Source: CAMLIZ01 sp040758375 (GTDB lineage Bacteria; Pseudomonadota; Gammaproteobacteria; Burkholderiales; Burkholderiaceae_C). From it: DNA of 22,819 bases. The stretch lies in the NCBI GenBank assembly GCA_040758375.1, contig JBFLWE010000087.1:1-22819 (forward strand), written 5' to 3'. Position 1 is the stretch's first letter, and each line of letters starts with the position of its first letter. Below the pieces are notes generated by a model, which ran no database searches, had not been told where the DNA came from, and saw only the letters and a program-made list of their open reading frames with translations. This document shows positions 1 to 6,840 of the stretch, piece after piece. Both the position numbers and the translations under genes were made by a program.

Positions 1-417
1 CCGTTCAACGCCGCGCTGCGCGCGCAGACCGATGCCTGGTTCCAGCAGGGCCAGGCCTGGCTGGGCAGCCTGGAAGAGGTGTACCGCCTGCAGGTGACCA
101 CCACGCACCTGGCCCTCAAGCGCTTCGAGGAACTGCAGCAGCGGCTGCAAAAGACCGAAAGCGCGGCCGACACGCTGGCGCTGCAGGGCGAGGCCGTGCA
201 GTTCGAGGCCGCCGCAGCACTGCGCTACGCACAGGAGCTGTTCGACATCGGCATGCGCGGCATGGCCGGCGCCGGCGCGCAGCTGGCTGATGCCGCGCTC
301 AAGGCCACGCCGCCGATGCCCAGACTCGACCTCGGCCTGCCGCTGGGGCTGCTGCACACCGGCATACGGCCCATCGACGACCTGTACGGCGCCGCGCTCA
401 ACCGCTACCTGATATGA
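1..417 (+). CDS. Phasin-like protein, C-terminal part (5' end outside window)
   Basis: The frame is open from base 1 to a TGA at 415-417, so the gene begins upstream of the window; about 138 residues are visible. The sequence is largely amphipathic helix rich in Ala, Gln, Glu and Leu, with a segment WFQQGQAWLGSLEEVYRLQ near the visible N-terminus and a helical stretch around EAAAALRYAQELFDIGMRG. It ends in a Pro/Leu-rich tail. This composition is typical of phasins, which coat polyhydroxyalkanoate granules, and phasin-like proteins are frequent in low-oxygen/stress loci of Burkholderiales. The GTG at 79 is an internal codon and not a convincing start. It is followed by a 115-bp gap with a repeat-like hairpin before the lipase gene. 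Assignment as phasin rests on composition and context, not on a diagnostic motif; a generic coiled-coil protein is the alternative. Confidence 0.6.
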   Translation, partial: PFNAALRAQTDAWFQQGQAWLGSLEEVYRLQVTTTHLALKRFEELQQRLQKTESAADTLALQGEAVQFEAAAALRYAQELFDIGMRGMAGAGAQLADAALKATPPMPRLDLGLPLGLLHTGIRPIDDLYGAALNRYLI

Positions 418-532
418 AGCCCGCAGGCTCCCTCCGGTCGCTGCCCCCCGAGGGGGCCCTTGCAGCGGACCGCCAAAGCCGGATCCGCGCAAGACCTGGG
501 CTGCGGCCGCTGGACGCGGCGCAGAGGAACAC
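418..532. repeat. Intergenic GC-rich dyad, repeat-like spacer
   Basis: This 115-bp gap carries the strong dyad CCCCC-CGA-GGGGG (445-457 region), embedded in G+C-rich sequence. The same core, CCCCCGAGGGGG, recurs in the gap at 10417-10510. Similar CCCCCGAGGGGG-containing spacers are common between genes in Comamonadaceae-type genomes, to my recollection, which suggests a dispersed intergenic repeat or a terminator/processing hairpin after the phasin-like gene. There is no T-run after it. AGAGGA at 523-528 is the ribosome binding site of the next gene. Confidence 0.45.
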
Positions 533-1486
533 GTGACCACGCGCAGGTTCCGCATCCTCTCGCTGTCGGGCGGCGGCTTCCTGGGCCTGTACAGCGCCGT
601 GGTGCTCGAAGGGCTGGAGCGGCGCGCCGGCATGCCGCTGGGACGCTGCTTCGACCTGATCGGCGGCACCTCCATCGGCGGCGTGCTGGCGCTCGCGCTG
701 GCCTTCGAGCTGCCGATGTCGCGCCTGGTGCAGCTGTTCGTGGCCCACGGGCCCACGGTGTTCTCCGACCGCGCCATGCCCACCGGCCGCGTCGGGCGGC
801 TGATCGACCTGTCGCGTTCGGTGCTCGGCCCCAAGTACTCGGGCGCCGCGCTGCGCGAGGCGCTGGCGGCCGAGCTGCAGGAGCGCACGCTGGCCGATGC
901 GCTGCACCCCTGCGTGATCCCCGCCGTGGACGTGGAGACCTGCATCACCAAGGTGTTCAAGACCCCCCATGCACAGGCCTCCGAGGGCGACGGCTGGCTG
1001 CGTGCGGTGGACGTGGCCATGGCCGCCTGCGCGGCGCCGGCGTACTTTCCGTCGGTGCGCATCGGCACGCACCTGTATGCCGACGGCGGCCTGTTCGCCG
1101 TGGCGCCCGACCAGGTGGCGCTGCACGAGGCGGAGCACTTCATGGGCGTGCCGCCCGAGCGCATGCGCATGCTCTCGGTGGGCACCGCCACCGCGCGCTA
1201 CCGCCCCAGCGAAGGCGTGCGTGAAGACGCCGGCGCGGTGAGCTGGCTCTCCGAGGGCCGCCTCGTGCTCACGATGATCTCGGCGCAGCAGCAGCACGTG
1301 CAGGCCATGCTCGAAGACCGGCTCGGCGCGCGCTACCTGCGGCTCGACGCCGAATGGCCCGCCGACGGCGGCCTGGGCATCGACATCGCCACGCCGGAAG
1401 CGATCAACACCCTCACCGCGCGAGCCCAGCGCACGCTGCGCCAGGCCGACGCCGACGCGCTGGCGCCTTTCCTGCGACCTGCCTGA
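533..1486 (+). CDS. Patatin-like phospholipase/acyl hydrolase
   Basis: This 317-residue protein has the patatin fold's key motifs in order. A glycine-rich oxyanion loop SGGGFLG lies at about residues 12-18, the nucleophile elbow GTSIG at 45-49 with Ser47, and the DGG motif with catalytic Asp184. The segment ACAAPAYFPSV just before DGG is also typical of bacterial patatins. It would cleave acyl esters of membrane phospholipids or other lipids with a Ser-Asp dyad. There is no signal peptide or membrane segment, so it is cytosolic or peripheral. The GTG start at 533 follows AGAGGA at 523-528. The family consensus is GGGx(R/K)G; here Leu replaces the basic residue. The universal stress protein follows 25 bp later in the same direction, so they are probably cotranscribed. 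It resembles CBASS effector lipases (CapV type) in layout, but no nucleotide cyclase is nearby. A role in membrane lipid turnover under stress is inferred. Confidence 0.88.
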   Translation: MTTRRFRILSLSGGGFLGLYSAVVLEGLERRAGMPLGRCFDLIGGTSIGGVLALALAFELPMSRLVQLFVAHGPTVFSDRAMPTGRVGRLIDLSRSVLGPKYSGAALREALAAELQERTLADALHPCVIPAVDVETCITKVFKTPHAQASEGDGWLRAVDVAMAACAAPAYFPSVRIGTHLYADGGLFAVAPDQVALHEAEHFMGVPPERMRMLSVGTATARYRPSEGVREDAGAVSWLSEGRLVLTMISAQQQHVQAMLEDRLGARYLRLDAEWPADGGLGIDIATPEAINTLTARAQRTLRQADADALAPFLRPA

Positions 1487-1511
1487 TGGCCCCGCACAAG
1501 GAGACCCCGAC

Positions 1512-2363
1512 ATGACCACCTACCGAAGCCTGCTGGTCCACCTGGACGACCGCGAGCGCTGCAGCGCCCGCGTGGAATACGCGGTGCGCCTGGCCGCGCG
1601 GCTCGACGCCCACCTCGTGGGCCTGGCGCCCACCGGCGTGCTCGACCTGCCGCTGGAGGTGGGGCCCGGCCTGCTGGGCATCGACACCACCACCACCTTG
1701 CTCGCCGCGTTGCGCCGCACCGCCGACGAGCGCGCCGTGCGCTTCCGCGAGCAGTGCGGCGCGCTGGGCGCCAAGTCGTTCGAGGCGGTGGTGGACGACG
1801 GCGAAAGCGTGGCCTCCATCGTCACGCACGGCCGTTGCAGCGACCTGGTGATCCTGGGCCAGGCCGAGCCCAGCAGCACCGGCGCCGTCACCGCCCGGGC
1901 CCAGGCACTGGTGGAGCGCGTGGTGCTGCAAAACGCGCGCCCCACGCTGCTGGTGCCCTATGCGGGCCGCTTCGACAGCCTGGGCGACAACGTGCTCGTG
2001 GCCTGGAACGACAGCAAGGAGTCGGCACGCGCGGTCGGCGACGCGCTGCCGCTGCTGCAGAAGGCGCAACAGGTGCACCTGATGCATTGCGACACGCCGG
2101 CGGCCGCCGGTGACGCGGGCATGCGCGCGCGGCTGGAGGCGCTGCACCGCTGGCTGCTCTGGCACGGCGTGGAAGCGAGCCTGCACGTGGAGCCCACGCA
2201 GATCGACGTCGGCGACACGCTGATGTCGCGCGCCGCGGACCTGGGCGCCGACCTGCTGGTGATGGGCGCCTACGGCCATTCGCGCTGGGCCGAGCGCGTG
2301 ATGGGCGGCGCCACGCGCGAGGTGCTGCGACAGATGACCTTGCCGGTGCTGATGTCGCACTGA
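1512..2363 (+). CDS. Universal stress protein, tandem two-domain (UspA family)
   Basis: At 283 residues this is about twice a single UspA domain, with domain 1 at about 3-150 and domain 2 at about 158-283. Domain 2 ends with the nucleotide-binding signature at 251-268: G252-AY-G255, nine residues, then G265-G266, followed by a buried TLPVLMSH strand. Gly replaces the Ser/Thr of the usual G-2x-G-9x-G(S/T) motif. Domain 1 lacks a clear copy of the signature (VILGQAEPSSTG is degenerate), so only domain 2 is likely to bind ATP. Tandem Usp proteins are cytosolic and linked to energy starvation, anoxia and oxidative stress survival. The ATG at 1512 follows AAGGAGA (about 1498-1504). The gene sits 25 bp downstream of the patatin and 28 bp upstream of the small protein at 2392, consistent with one transcript. 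The precise function of this paralogue cannot be read from sequence. Confidence 0.93.
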   Translation: MTTYRSLLVHLDDRERCSARVEYAVRLAARLDAHLVGLAPTGVLDLPLEVGPGLLGIDTTTTLLAALRRTADERAVRFREQCGALGAKSFEAVVDDGESVASIVTHGRCSDLVILGQAEPSSTGAVTARAQALVERVVLQNARPTLLVPYAGRFDSLGDNVLVAWNDSKESARAVGDALPLLQKAQQVHLMHCDTPAAAGDAGMRARLEALHRWLLWHGVEASLHVEPTQIDVGDTLMSRAADLGADLLVMGAYGHSRWAERVMGGATREVLRQMTLPVLMSH

Positions 2364-2391
2364 GTCGATGAAACGCCACGGGAGCATCGCG

Positions 2392-2646
2392 ATGACCACA
2401 CCTTCCCACGCTGCCCACCCCCAGGTGGGCGCACCCGATCCCGACCGGGACACCTCGCCCATCGTCGGCGAGGACGACGATCTGGAAGTCGAACCCAACG
2501 CGCCGGAGGGTGCCTGCCGCTTCAACGGCGCCTCGTACCCCGTCGGCACCCTGGTGCTCAGCGGCACGGAGGTGCTTCGCTGCGAAGCGCCGGGCGTGTG
2601 GGTGCGCGAAGGCGAGCTACGGCCGGGCGCGAAAGTGCTCGACTAG
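2392..2646 (+). CDS. Small hypothetical protein, acidic N-terminus and compact C-terminal domain
   Basis: I chose ATG 2392 (84 residues) because GGGAG at 2380-2384 lies 7 bp upstream; ATG 2368 in the same frame has no ribosome binding site and begins 4 bp after the Usp stop codon. The N-terminal half is Pro/Asp/Glu-rich and probably disordered. The C-terminal half contains CRFNGASYPVGTLVL, then a Cys and a GVWV turn, a pattern resembling small beta-rich domains of the DUF1496 type, where a Cys..NG..Y..G segment precedes a second Cys and a Trp. That resemblance is only by eye. No signal peptide is present. Its position between universal stress protein and phasin-like genes suggests it belongs to the same stress set. 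Function unknown. Confidence 0.65.
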   Translation: MTTPSHAAHPQVGAPDPDRDTSPIVGEDDDLEVEPNAPEGACRFNGASYPVGTLVLSGTEVLRCEAPGVWVREGELRPGAKVLD

Positions 2647-2664
2647 CGCCCCATGCCGCTGCGC

Positions 2665-2678
2665 TTGCGCAACCGCAA
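2665..2678 (+). promoter_or_regulatory. CRP/FNR/FixK-type box and promoter of the phasin-like gene
   Basis: TTGCG-CAAC-CGCAA is a perfect 5-bp inverted repeat with 4-bp spacer, matching the FixK2-type pattern TTG(A/C)-N6-(T/G)CAA. After 21 bp comes a -10-like TACAGT (2700-2705), and no -35 hexamer is evident. This predicts a start near 2713 with the box centred at about -41.5, the class II activator geometry. Binding by an FNR-family protein is inferred. Confidence 0.6.
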
Positions 2679-2757
2679 ACGTGCGCGCGCGGGGCTTCCT
2701 ACAGTGGGACCTGCAGTGCCCCGCCGATGGGGCCGCACCCGCAACCAGGAGATGCAC

Positions 2758-3183
2758 ATGCCCACGCCGACCACGGCCGCCGCGCCGCGCAAGCGCGCAA
2801 CCCCCGCCAAGCCCCAAGACGCCAGCGCCGAGATGGCCAAGGTGATGAAGAAGCTGCACACCCTCGAGACCCAGCTCGGCACGCTGCTCGAACGATCGCT
2901 TTGCGACACGCTGCACGCGACCGGCGAGGTCGCCAAGGACGTGGGCGGCATCGTGCGGCAAATGGTGGGCGGTGCCTTCGAAACCACGCGCTCGGTCTCG
3001 CAGAGCCTGCTGCAGGCCGGCGTGCGCAGCGCCGAAACGGGCCGCGCCACGGCGCGCGACGCAGCCGCCACCGTGCAGGACTTCGGCCGCCTCGCCAGCG
3101 AAGCCACGCGCCAGGTGATGCGGGGCACGGCCGAAGGCCTGGCCGAGATTCGCGCGGCGCGCGGGCGGCATCCGCAGCGCTGA
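2758..3183 (+). CDS. Phasin-like helical protein
   Basis: With the ATG at 2758 the protein has 141 residues. AGGAG at 2747-2751 gives a 6-bp spacing, whereas the in-frame ATG at 2752 abuts the ribosome binding site, so 2758 is preferred. The N-terminus is a Lys/Arg/Ala/Pro-rich, AlgP/PhaF-like tail (PTPTTAAAPRKRATPAKP). This is followed by two long amphipathic helices: residues about 22-75 (KVMKKLHTLETQLGTLLERS) and about 80-130, rich in Ala, Thr and Glu. A basic tail plus a helical body recalls PhaF/PhaP-type phasins that bind both granules and DNA, or a nucleoid/cell-envelope coiled-coil protein. It has its own promoter with a TTGCG-N4-CGCAA box identical in half-sites to that of the small heat-shock gene at 22376, so it is probably induced in the same conditions. 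It ends 2 bp from the convergent transglutaminase-like gene. Confidence 0.75.
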   Translation: MPTPTTAAAPRKRATPAKPQDASAEMAKVMKKLHTLETQLGTLLERSLCDTLHATGEVAKDVGGIVRQMVGGAFETTRSVSQSLLQAGVRSAETGRATARDAAATVQDFGRLASEATRQVMRGTAEGLAEIRAARGRHPQR

Positions 3184-3185
3184 CT

Positions 3186-3932
3186 TCAGGCAGGCGACGC
3201 AGGCGGCAGCGCCGGATTGCACGCCGCGCCGCGCACGCGCGCCACGTTGCGGTTCATCCAGTGCCGCACGAGGCGCTGGAACAGCCAGCGCTTGAAGCCA
3301 CTGAGGTTCGCGCCGTGGCGCGCGTAGAACGCGTCGGGCGAGGCGAACACGCCGAAGTCGTGGTTGATGCCGTCTTTCTGGATGTAGGTGTCCTCGCCCT
3401 TCCACTCCACCGGCGGGTGCTGCAGGTCGGGCGTGGCGGCGCCGTAGCCGCAGAACGGCCCCTTGTGGCTGGCAAAGCGCCGTTGCAGTTGCTGCAGGTA
3501 GGCCTGGTCGAGGATGAAGCCTTCCAGGTTGACCCAGCGGCCGTCGAACCACACCTCCACCCAGCTGTGCACGATGTCGCGCGGCGCGAGCAGGTAGGCC
3601 ACACCGGTGATCGCGCCCTTCTGCAAGGCCTTGTGGATGGTGAAGCCATGGAAGCGGCAGGCGACACCGCAGGCGCGCAACAGTGCCATCAGCAGGCTGC
3701 CCTTGGTGTTGCATTGGCCGATACCGTCGGCCAGCACCTGCGACGCGGCGATGTCGTCGGCGAGGTTGTAGCCAAAGGCGATTTCGTCGCGCACGAAGGC
3801 ATATACCGCGCCGATGCGCCGCTTCTCGGGCAGCTGCTTCCAGCCGCGCCGGCGCGCCAGCGCCTGGATCGCGGGATGCGTGAAGTCGAGGATGGGGGTT
3901 TCCTGCAGCAGGGTGTCGTCCATCCCCTGCAT
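3186..3932 (-). CDS. Transglutaminase-like (papain-fold) domain protein
   Basis: The protein has 248 residues from the ATG at 3932, chosen because AGGG lies 6 bp upstream; the internal ATG at 3923 has its purine run directly abutting it. The papain-like catalytic residues of the transglutaminase-like superfamily are visible: GQCNTKG with Cys74, HSWVEVW with His122, and an acidic residue in the following strand (Glu137 in VNLEGF). The N-terminal helix-rich part (about 20-60, with YAFVRDEIAFGYN) matches the usual lead-in before the Cys. Bacterial members are mostly uncharacterised thiol proteases, amidases or peptidoglycan/peptide-modifying enzymes. No signal peptide is seen, so a cytosolic role is likely. 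The longer open frame upstream to 4217 lies antisense within the antiporter gene and is not coding. It is divergent from the antiporter across 60 bp. Confidence 0.85.
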   Translation of the reverse strand: MQGMDDTLLQETPILDFTHPAIQALARRRGWKQLPEKRRIGAVYAFVRDEIAFGYNLADDIAASQVLADGIGQCNTKGSLLMALLRACGVACRFHGFTIHKALQKGAITGVAYLLAPRDIVHSWVEVWFDGRWVNLEGFILDQAYLQQLQRRFASHKGPFCGYGAATPDLQHPPVEWKGEDTYIQKDGINHDFGVFASPDAFYARHGANLSGFKRWLFQRLVRHWMNRNVARVRGAACNPALPPASPA

Positions 3933-3992
3933 TGAAAACCCTGTAGCCGCCACGGGGTCAAGCGGATCCGATGGCTCGATAAACTGGGCCGC

Positions 3993-5684
3993 ATGCACCA
4001 GTCCGTTCCCCTCATCACCACGCTGGCGGCGGGCTTCGGCCTGGCGCTGCTGCTCGGCTTCATCGCGGCGCGGCTGAAGCTGCCGGCGCTGGTGGGCTAC
4101 CTGCTCGCCGGTGTGCTCATCGGTCCGGGCACGCCGGGCTTCGTGGCCGACATGGACATCGCCAGCCAGCTCGCGGAGATCGGCGTGATGCTGCTGATGT
4201 TCGGCGTGGGGCTGCACTTCTCGCTCGAAGACCTGCTCTCGGTGCGCAAGATCGCGCTACCCGGCGCGGTGGTGCAGATCGTGGCGGCCACGGCGCTCGG
4301 CGCCGCGGTGGCGCTGAGCTGGGGTTGGAGCCTGGCCGGTGCGCTGGTGTTCGGGCTGGCGCTGTCGGTGGCCAGCACCGTGGTGCTGCTGAAGGCGCTG
4401 GAAGGCCGCGGCGCGCTCGAAAGCGGCAACGGCCGCATCGCGGTGGGCTGGCTCGTGGTGGAAGACCTGGCCATGGTGCTGGTGCTCGTGCTGCTGCCGC
4501 CGCTGGCCGGCGTGCTGGGCGGCGACGCGGCGGCGCTCTCCAGCGCCCCGGTGTGGATCGCCTTGGGCAAGACCTTGCTGGAAGTGGCCGGTTTCATTGC
4601 GCTGATGCTGGTCGTGGGCCGGCGCGTGTTTCCCTGGATCCTCTGGCAGGTCACGCGCACCGGCTCGCGCGAGCTGTTCACGCTGAGCGTGGTGGCCGCC
4701 GCGGTGGGGATCGCCTACGGCTCGGCGCAGCTTTTCGGCGTGTCGTTCGCGCTGGGCGCGTTCTTCGCCGGCATGGTGCTGCGCGAGTCGCAGTTCAGCC
4801 ACCGCGCGGCGGAAGAGACGCTGCCGCTGCGCGATGCGTTCGCGGTGCTGTTCTTCGTGTCGGTGGGCATGCTGTTCGATCCGATGGTGCTGGTGGAAAG
4901 CCCGCTGTACGTGCTGGCGGTGGTGGCGATCATCGTGCTGGGCAAGTCCCTCGCCGCGGCGGCGCTGGTGCTGATGCTGGGCTATCCGCTGAACACGGCG
5001 CTCACGGTCTCGGCCAGCCTGGCGCAGATCGGCGAGTTCTCGTTCATCCTCGCGGGCCTGGGCCTGTCGCTCGGGCTGCTGCCGGCCGAGGGCCACAGTC
5101 TGATCCTGGCGGGTGCGCTGATCTCCATGGCGCTGAACCCGCTGGTGTTTTCGAGCATCGAGCCGCTGCAACGCTGGCTGCGCGACCGCTCGGCGCTGGC
5201 GCGCAAGTTCGAACGGCGCGACGACCCGCTGGCCGAGCTGCCGATGAGCACCGACCGCAGGTACCTCGCCAACCAGGTGGTGATCGTGGGCTACGGCCGC
5301 GTGGGCCGCCACATCGCCGCCGCGCTGCAGGCGCAGGGCATCCCCTTCATCGTGGCCGACGAAAACCGCGAGCTGGTCGAGCGCCTGCGCGGCCAGGGCC
5401 AGGCCGCCGTGTTCGGCAATGCGGTCGAACCGGGCACGCTGATCCAGGCCCACATCGCCGACGCGCGCCTGCTGGTGATCGCCACGCCGCAGACGGTGGA
5501 GGTGCGGCACATGGTGGAAACGGCGCGCACGCTGAACCCCGGCATCGAGGTGGTGGTGCGCAGCCACAACGAGGAAGAAGCCGCGCTGCTCGAGCGCGAG
5601 ACGGCGGGCAAGGTGTTCGTGGGCGAGAGCGAGCTGGCGCGCTCGATCACCGAGCATGTGCTGGCGCGCGTGCGACTCGTCTAG
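3993..5684 (+). CDS. ybaL: YbaL-like Kef-type cation:proton antiporter (CPA2) with RCK/TrkA-N domain
   Basis: This 563-residue protein starts with a segment very like E. coli YbaL (HQSVPLITTLAAGFGLALLL; then LPALVGYLLAGVLIGPGTPGF). About 12 membrane helices fill residues 1-385. Helix motifs GVGLHFSLEDL and VGWLVVEDLAMVLVL are characteristic of CPA2 exchangers, the latter holding the acidic residues of the ion site. A cytosolic RCK/TrkA-N domain follows from about residue 425, with the Rossmann loop G433-Y-G435-RV-G438 and acidic partner residues (VADENREL), indicating NAD(H)/nucleotide gating. It should exchange K+ (or Na+) for H+ across the inner membrane, protecting against pH and electrophile stress. 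No KefF/KefG ancillary subunit is adjacent. The stop codon overlaps that of the convergent gene at 5681 on the tetranucleotide CTAG. I see no FNR-type box upstream. Whether it is closer to YbaL or KefB functionally is uncertain. Confidence 0.93.
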   Translation: MHQSVPLITTLAAGFGLALLLGFIAARLKLPALVGYLLAGVLIGPGTPGFVADMDIASQLAEIGVMLLMFGVGLHFSLEDLLSVRKIALPGAVVQIVAATALGAAVALSWGWSLAGALVFGLALSVASTVVLLKALEGRGALESGNGRIAVGWLVVEDLAMVLVLVLLPPLAGVLGGDAAALSSAPVWIALGKTLLEVAGFIALMLVVGRRVFPWILWQVTRTGSRELFTLSVVAAAVGIAYGSAQLFGVSFALGAFFAGMVLRESQFSHRAAEETLPLRDAFAVLFFVSVGMLFDPMVLVESPLYVLAVVAIIVLGKSLAAAALVLMLGYPLNTALTVSASLAQIGEFSFILAGLGLSLGLLPAEGHSLILAGALISMALNPLVFSSIEPLQRWLRDRSALARKFERRDDPLAELPMSTDRRYLANQVVIVGYGRVGRHIAAALQAQGIPFIVADENRELVERLRGQGQAAVFGNAVEPGTLIQAHIADARLLVIATPQTVEVRHMVETARTLNPGIEVVVRSHNEEEAALLERETAGKVFVGESELARSITEHVLARVRLV

Positions 5685-6106
5685 GGCTCATCGCGCCGGC
5701 GCTGGACGTTCTGCATGTCTGGCGTCTCAGCGCTCAAGGCCGCGAGCCGATCGGCCGCCCGTACACGGATCAAGAGTTCCACTGCCTCGGCCACCACGTG
5801 CTGGAGGGTTCTGCTGCCCAGGGATGCACTCCTCATCGCCGGAGAGCCTGGTTCCCTCCGCCGGTTGTACCGGTCAATGATCTGCTGCTTGGTCCAACGC
5901 ATGCCGACACAGGGGGCGATTATTTTCGTCGCCGGATGGAACATGAATCTCTGCGCGTTGGCATCGATGATGGCGCGCGCTTGCTCATCTGGGAGTTCGA
6001 GCCTGCCCAGTTTGGAATCGAGCTGCGCACGTGTCCTGGCCGCGAGCAGACGGTCGCCGATATCCACCAGAACAGGGAACTTCGGCAGTCGGAAGACATA
6101 GATCAT
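5681..6106 (-). CDS. Hypothetical protein of atypical base composition
   Basis: The 141-residue product begins IYVFRLPKFPVLVDIGD when ATG 6106 is used; an in-frame ATG at 6139 would add 11 residues and overlap the end of the hydrolase gene. Neither has a clear ribosome binding site, so translational coupling to the upstream hydrolase is possible. I do not recognise a family. The protein is mixed alpha/beta by eye, with a basic central stretch (WTKQQIIDRYNRRRE) and an Arg/Asp-rich tail, and has no membrane segment or signal peptide. Its DNA is visibly richer in A+T than its neighbours (for example around 5920-6000), which suggests more recent acquisition or weak selection. It ends the presumed ABC-transporter operon, its stop sharing CTAG with the antiporter's. 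A real gene is likely but not certain. Confidence 0.55.
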   Translation of the reverse strand: MIYVFRLPKFPVLVDIGDRLLAARTRAQLDSKLGRLELPDEQARAIIDANAQRFMFHPATKIIAPCVGMRWTKQQIIDRYNRRREPGSPAMRSASLGSRTLQHVVAEAVELLIRVRAADRLAALSAETPDMQNVQRRRDEP

Positions 6107-6116
6107 CGCCCGGCAG

Positions 6117-6773
6117 CTATAGAGGTCTGACCGGGTCATGCCGGAAATGCTGTTGGAACCACCCAGTCGCCAGCCGGATCACCTCGTCCAGTGTGCCCGG
6201 CTCCTCGAACAGGTGGGTCGCGCCCGGCACGATCTCCAGCTGCACCGTCGCGTGGTGCATCACCGCCATCGCATTGCGGTTCATCTCGATCACCGGCTCG
6301 TCGTGGCCGCCCACGATGAGCAGCGTGGGCGCGCTCACGTGGGCCAGGTCGGGGCCGGCCAGGTCGGGCCGGCCGCCGCGCGACACGATGGCCGCCACCG
6401 TGGTGTGCGGGCGGCTGGCCGCGGCCAGCGCCGCGCCGGCGCCGGTGCTCGCGCCGAACAGGCCCAGCGGCAGGTGCGCGGTGCGCTGGTCATAGGTGGC
6501 CCAGCGGATCGCGTGCTCCACGCGCGAGGCGAGCAGCTCGATGTCGAACACGTTGCGGCGATCGCGCTCCTCTTCCTCGGTGAGCAGGTCGAACAGCAGC
6601 GTGCCCAGGCCGCCGGCGCGCAGCGCCGCGGCCACGCGCTGGTTGCGCGGGCTCAGGCGCCCGCTGCCGCTGCCGTGGGCAAAGATCACCAGGCCGGTGG
6701 CGCCGGGCGGCACGCCCAGCAACCCCTGCAGGTCCAGCGGCGGGATCCGCACTTCCTCGACCGTGTCGTCCAT
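6117..6773 (-). CDS. Dienelactone-hydrolase-like alpha/beta hydrolase
   Basis: At 218 residues this is the usual size of small alpha/beta hydrolases of the dienelactone hydrolase group. The catalytic triad is visible: nucleophile elbow G107-A-S109-T-G111, Asp158 in IVGGHDEPV, and His187 in PGATHLFEE. The oxyanion segment FAHGSGSGR (about 31-39) is also typical. The protein lacks a signal peptide and should be a soluble esterase/hydrolase; the substrate is unknown. In many proteobacteria this subfamily is encoded beside phosphoribosyltransferases or stress genes, rather than aromatic degradation genes. GAGGAG lies about 7 bp before ATG 6773. It follows the HlyD-type gene by 67 bp in the same direction, so it is probably part of the ABC exporter transcript. 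I saw no independent promoter box in that gap. Confidence 0.87.
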   Translation of the reverse strand: MDDTVEEVRIPPLDLQGLLGVPPGATGLVIFAHGSGSGRLSPRNQRVAAALRAGGLGTLLFDLLTEEEERDRRNVFDIELLASRVEHAIRWATYDQRTAHLPLGLFGASTGAGAALAAASRPHTTVAAIVSRGGRPDLAGPDLAHVSAPTLLIVGGHDEPVIEMNRNAMAVMHHATVQLEIVPGATHLFEEPGTLDEVIRLATGWFQQHFRHDPVRPL

Positions 6774-6840
6774 TTCGGTGCTCCTCGCGGCGCCGTGGTG
6801 CGCCGCACCCTCGCCTGCAAGCGCAATACCCGCGAGGTCG

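Noticed and set aside
533..1486. CBASS-type antiphage system with the patatin as effector
   Set aside because: No CD-NTase, Cap2/Cap3 or other defence gene is next to it; the neighbours are stress genes.
398..1519. Minus-strand frame opposite the patatin gene
   Set aside because: Shadow frame; the plus strand has an intact Ser/Asp patatin and its own ribosome binding site.
3933..3992. FNR-type box between the transglutaminase-like gene and the antiporter
   Set aside because: TTGAC occurs on the minus strand (3961-3957) but without a CAA half-site at the correct spacing, so these two genes are not included in the proposed regulon.
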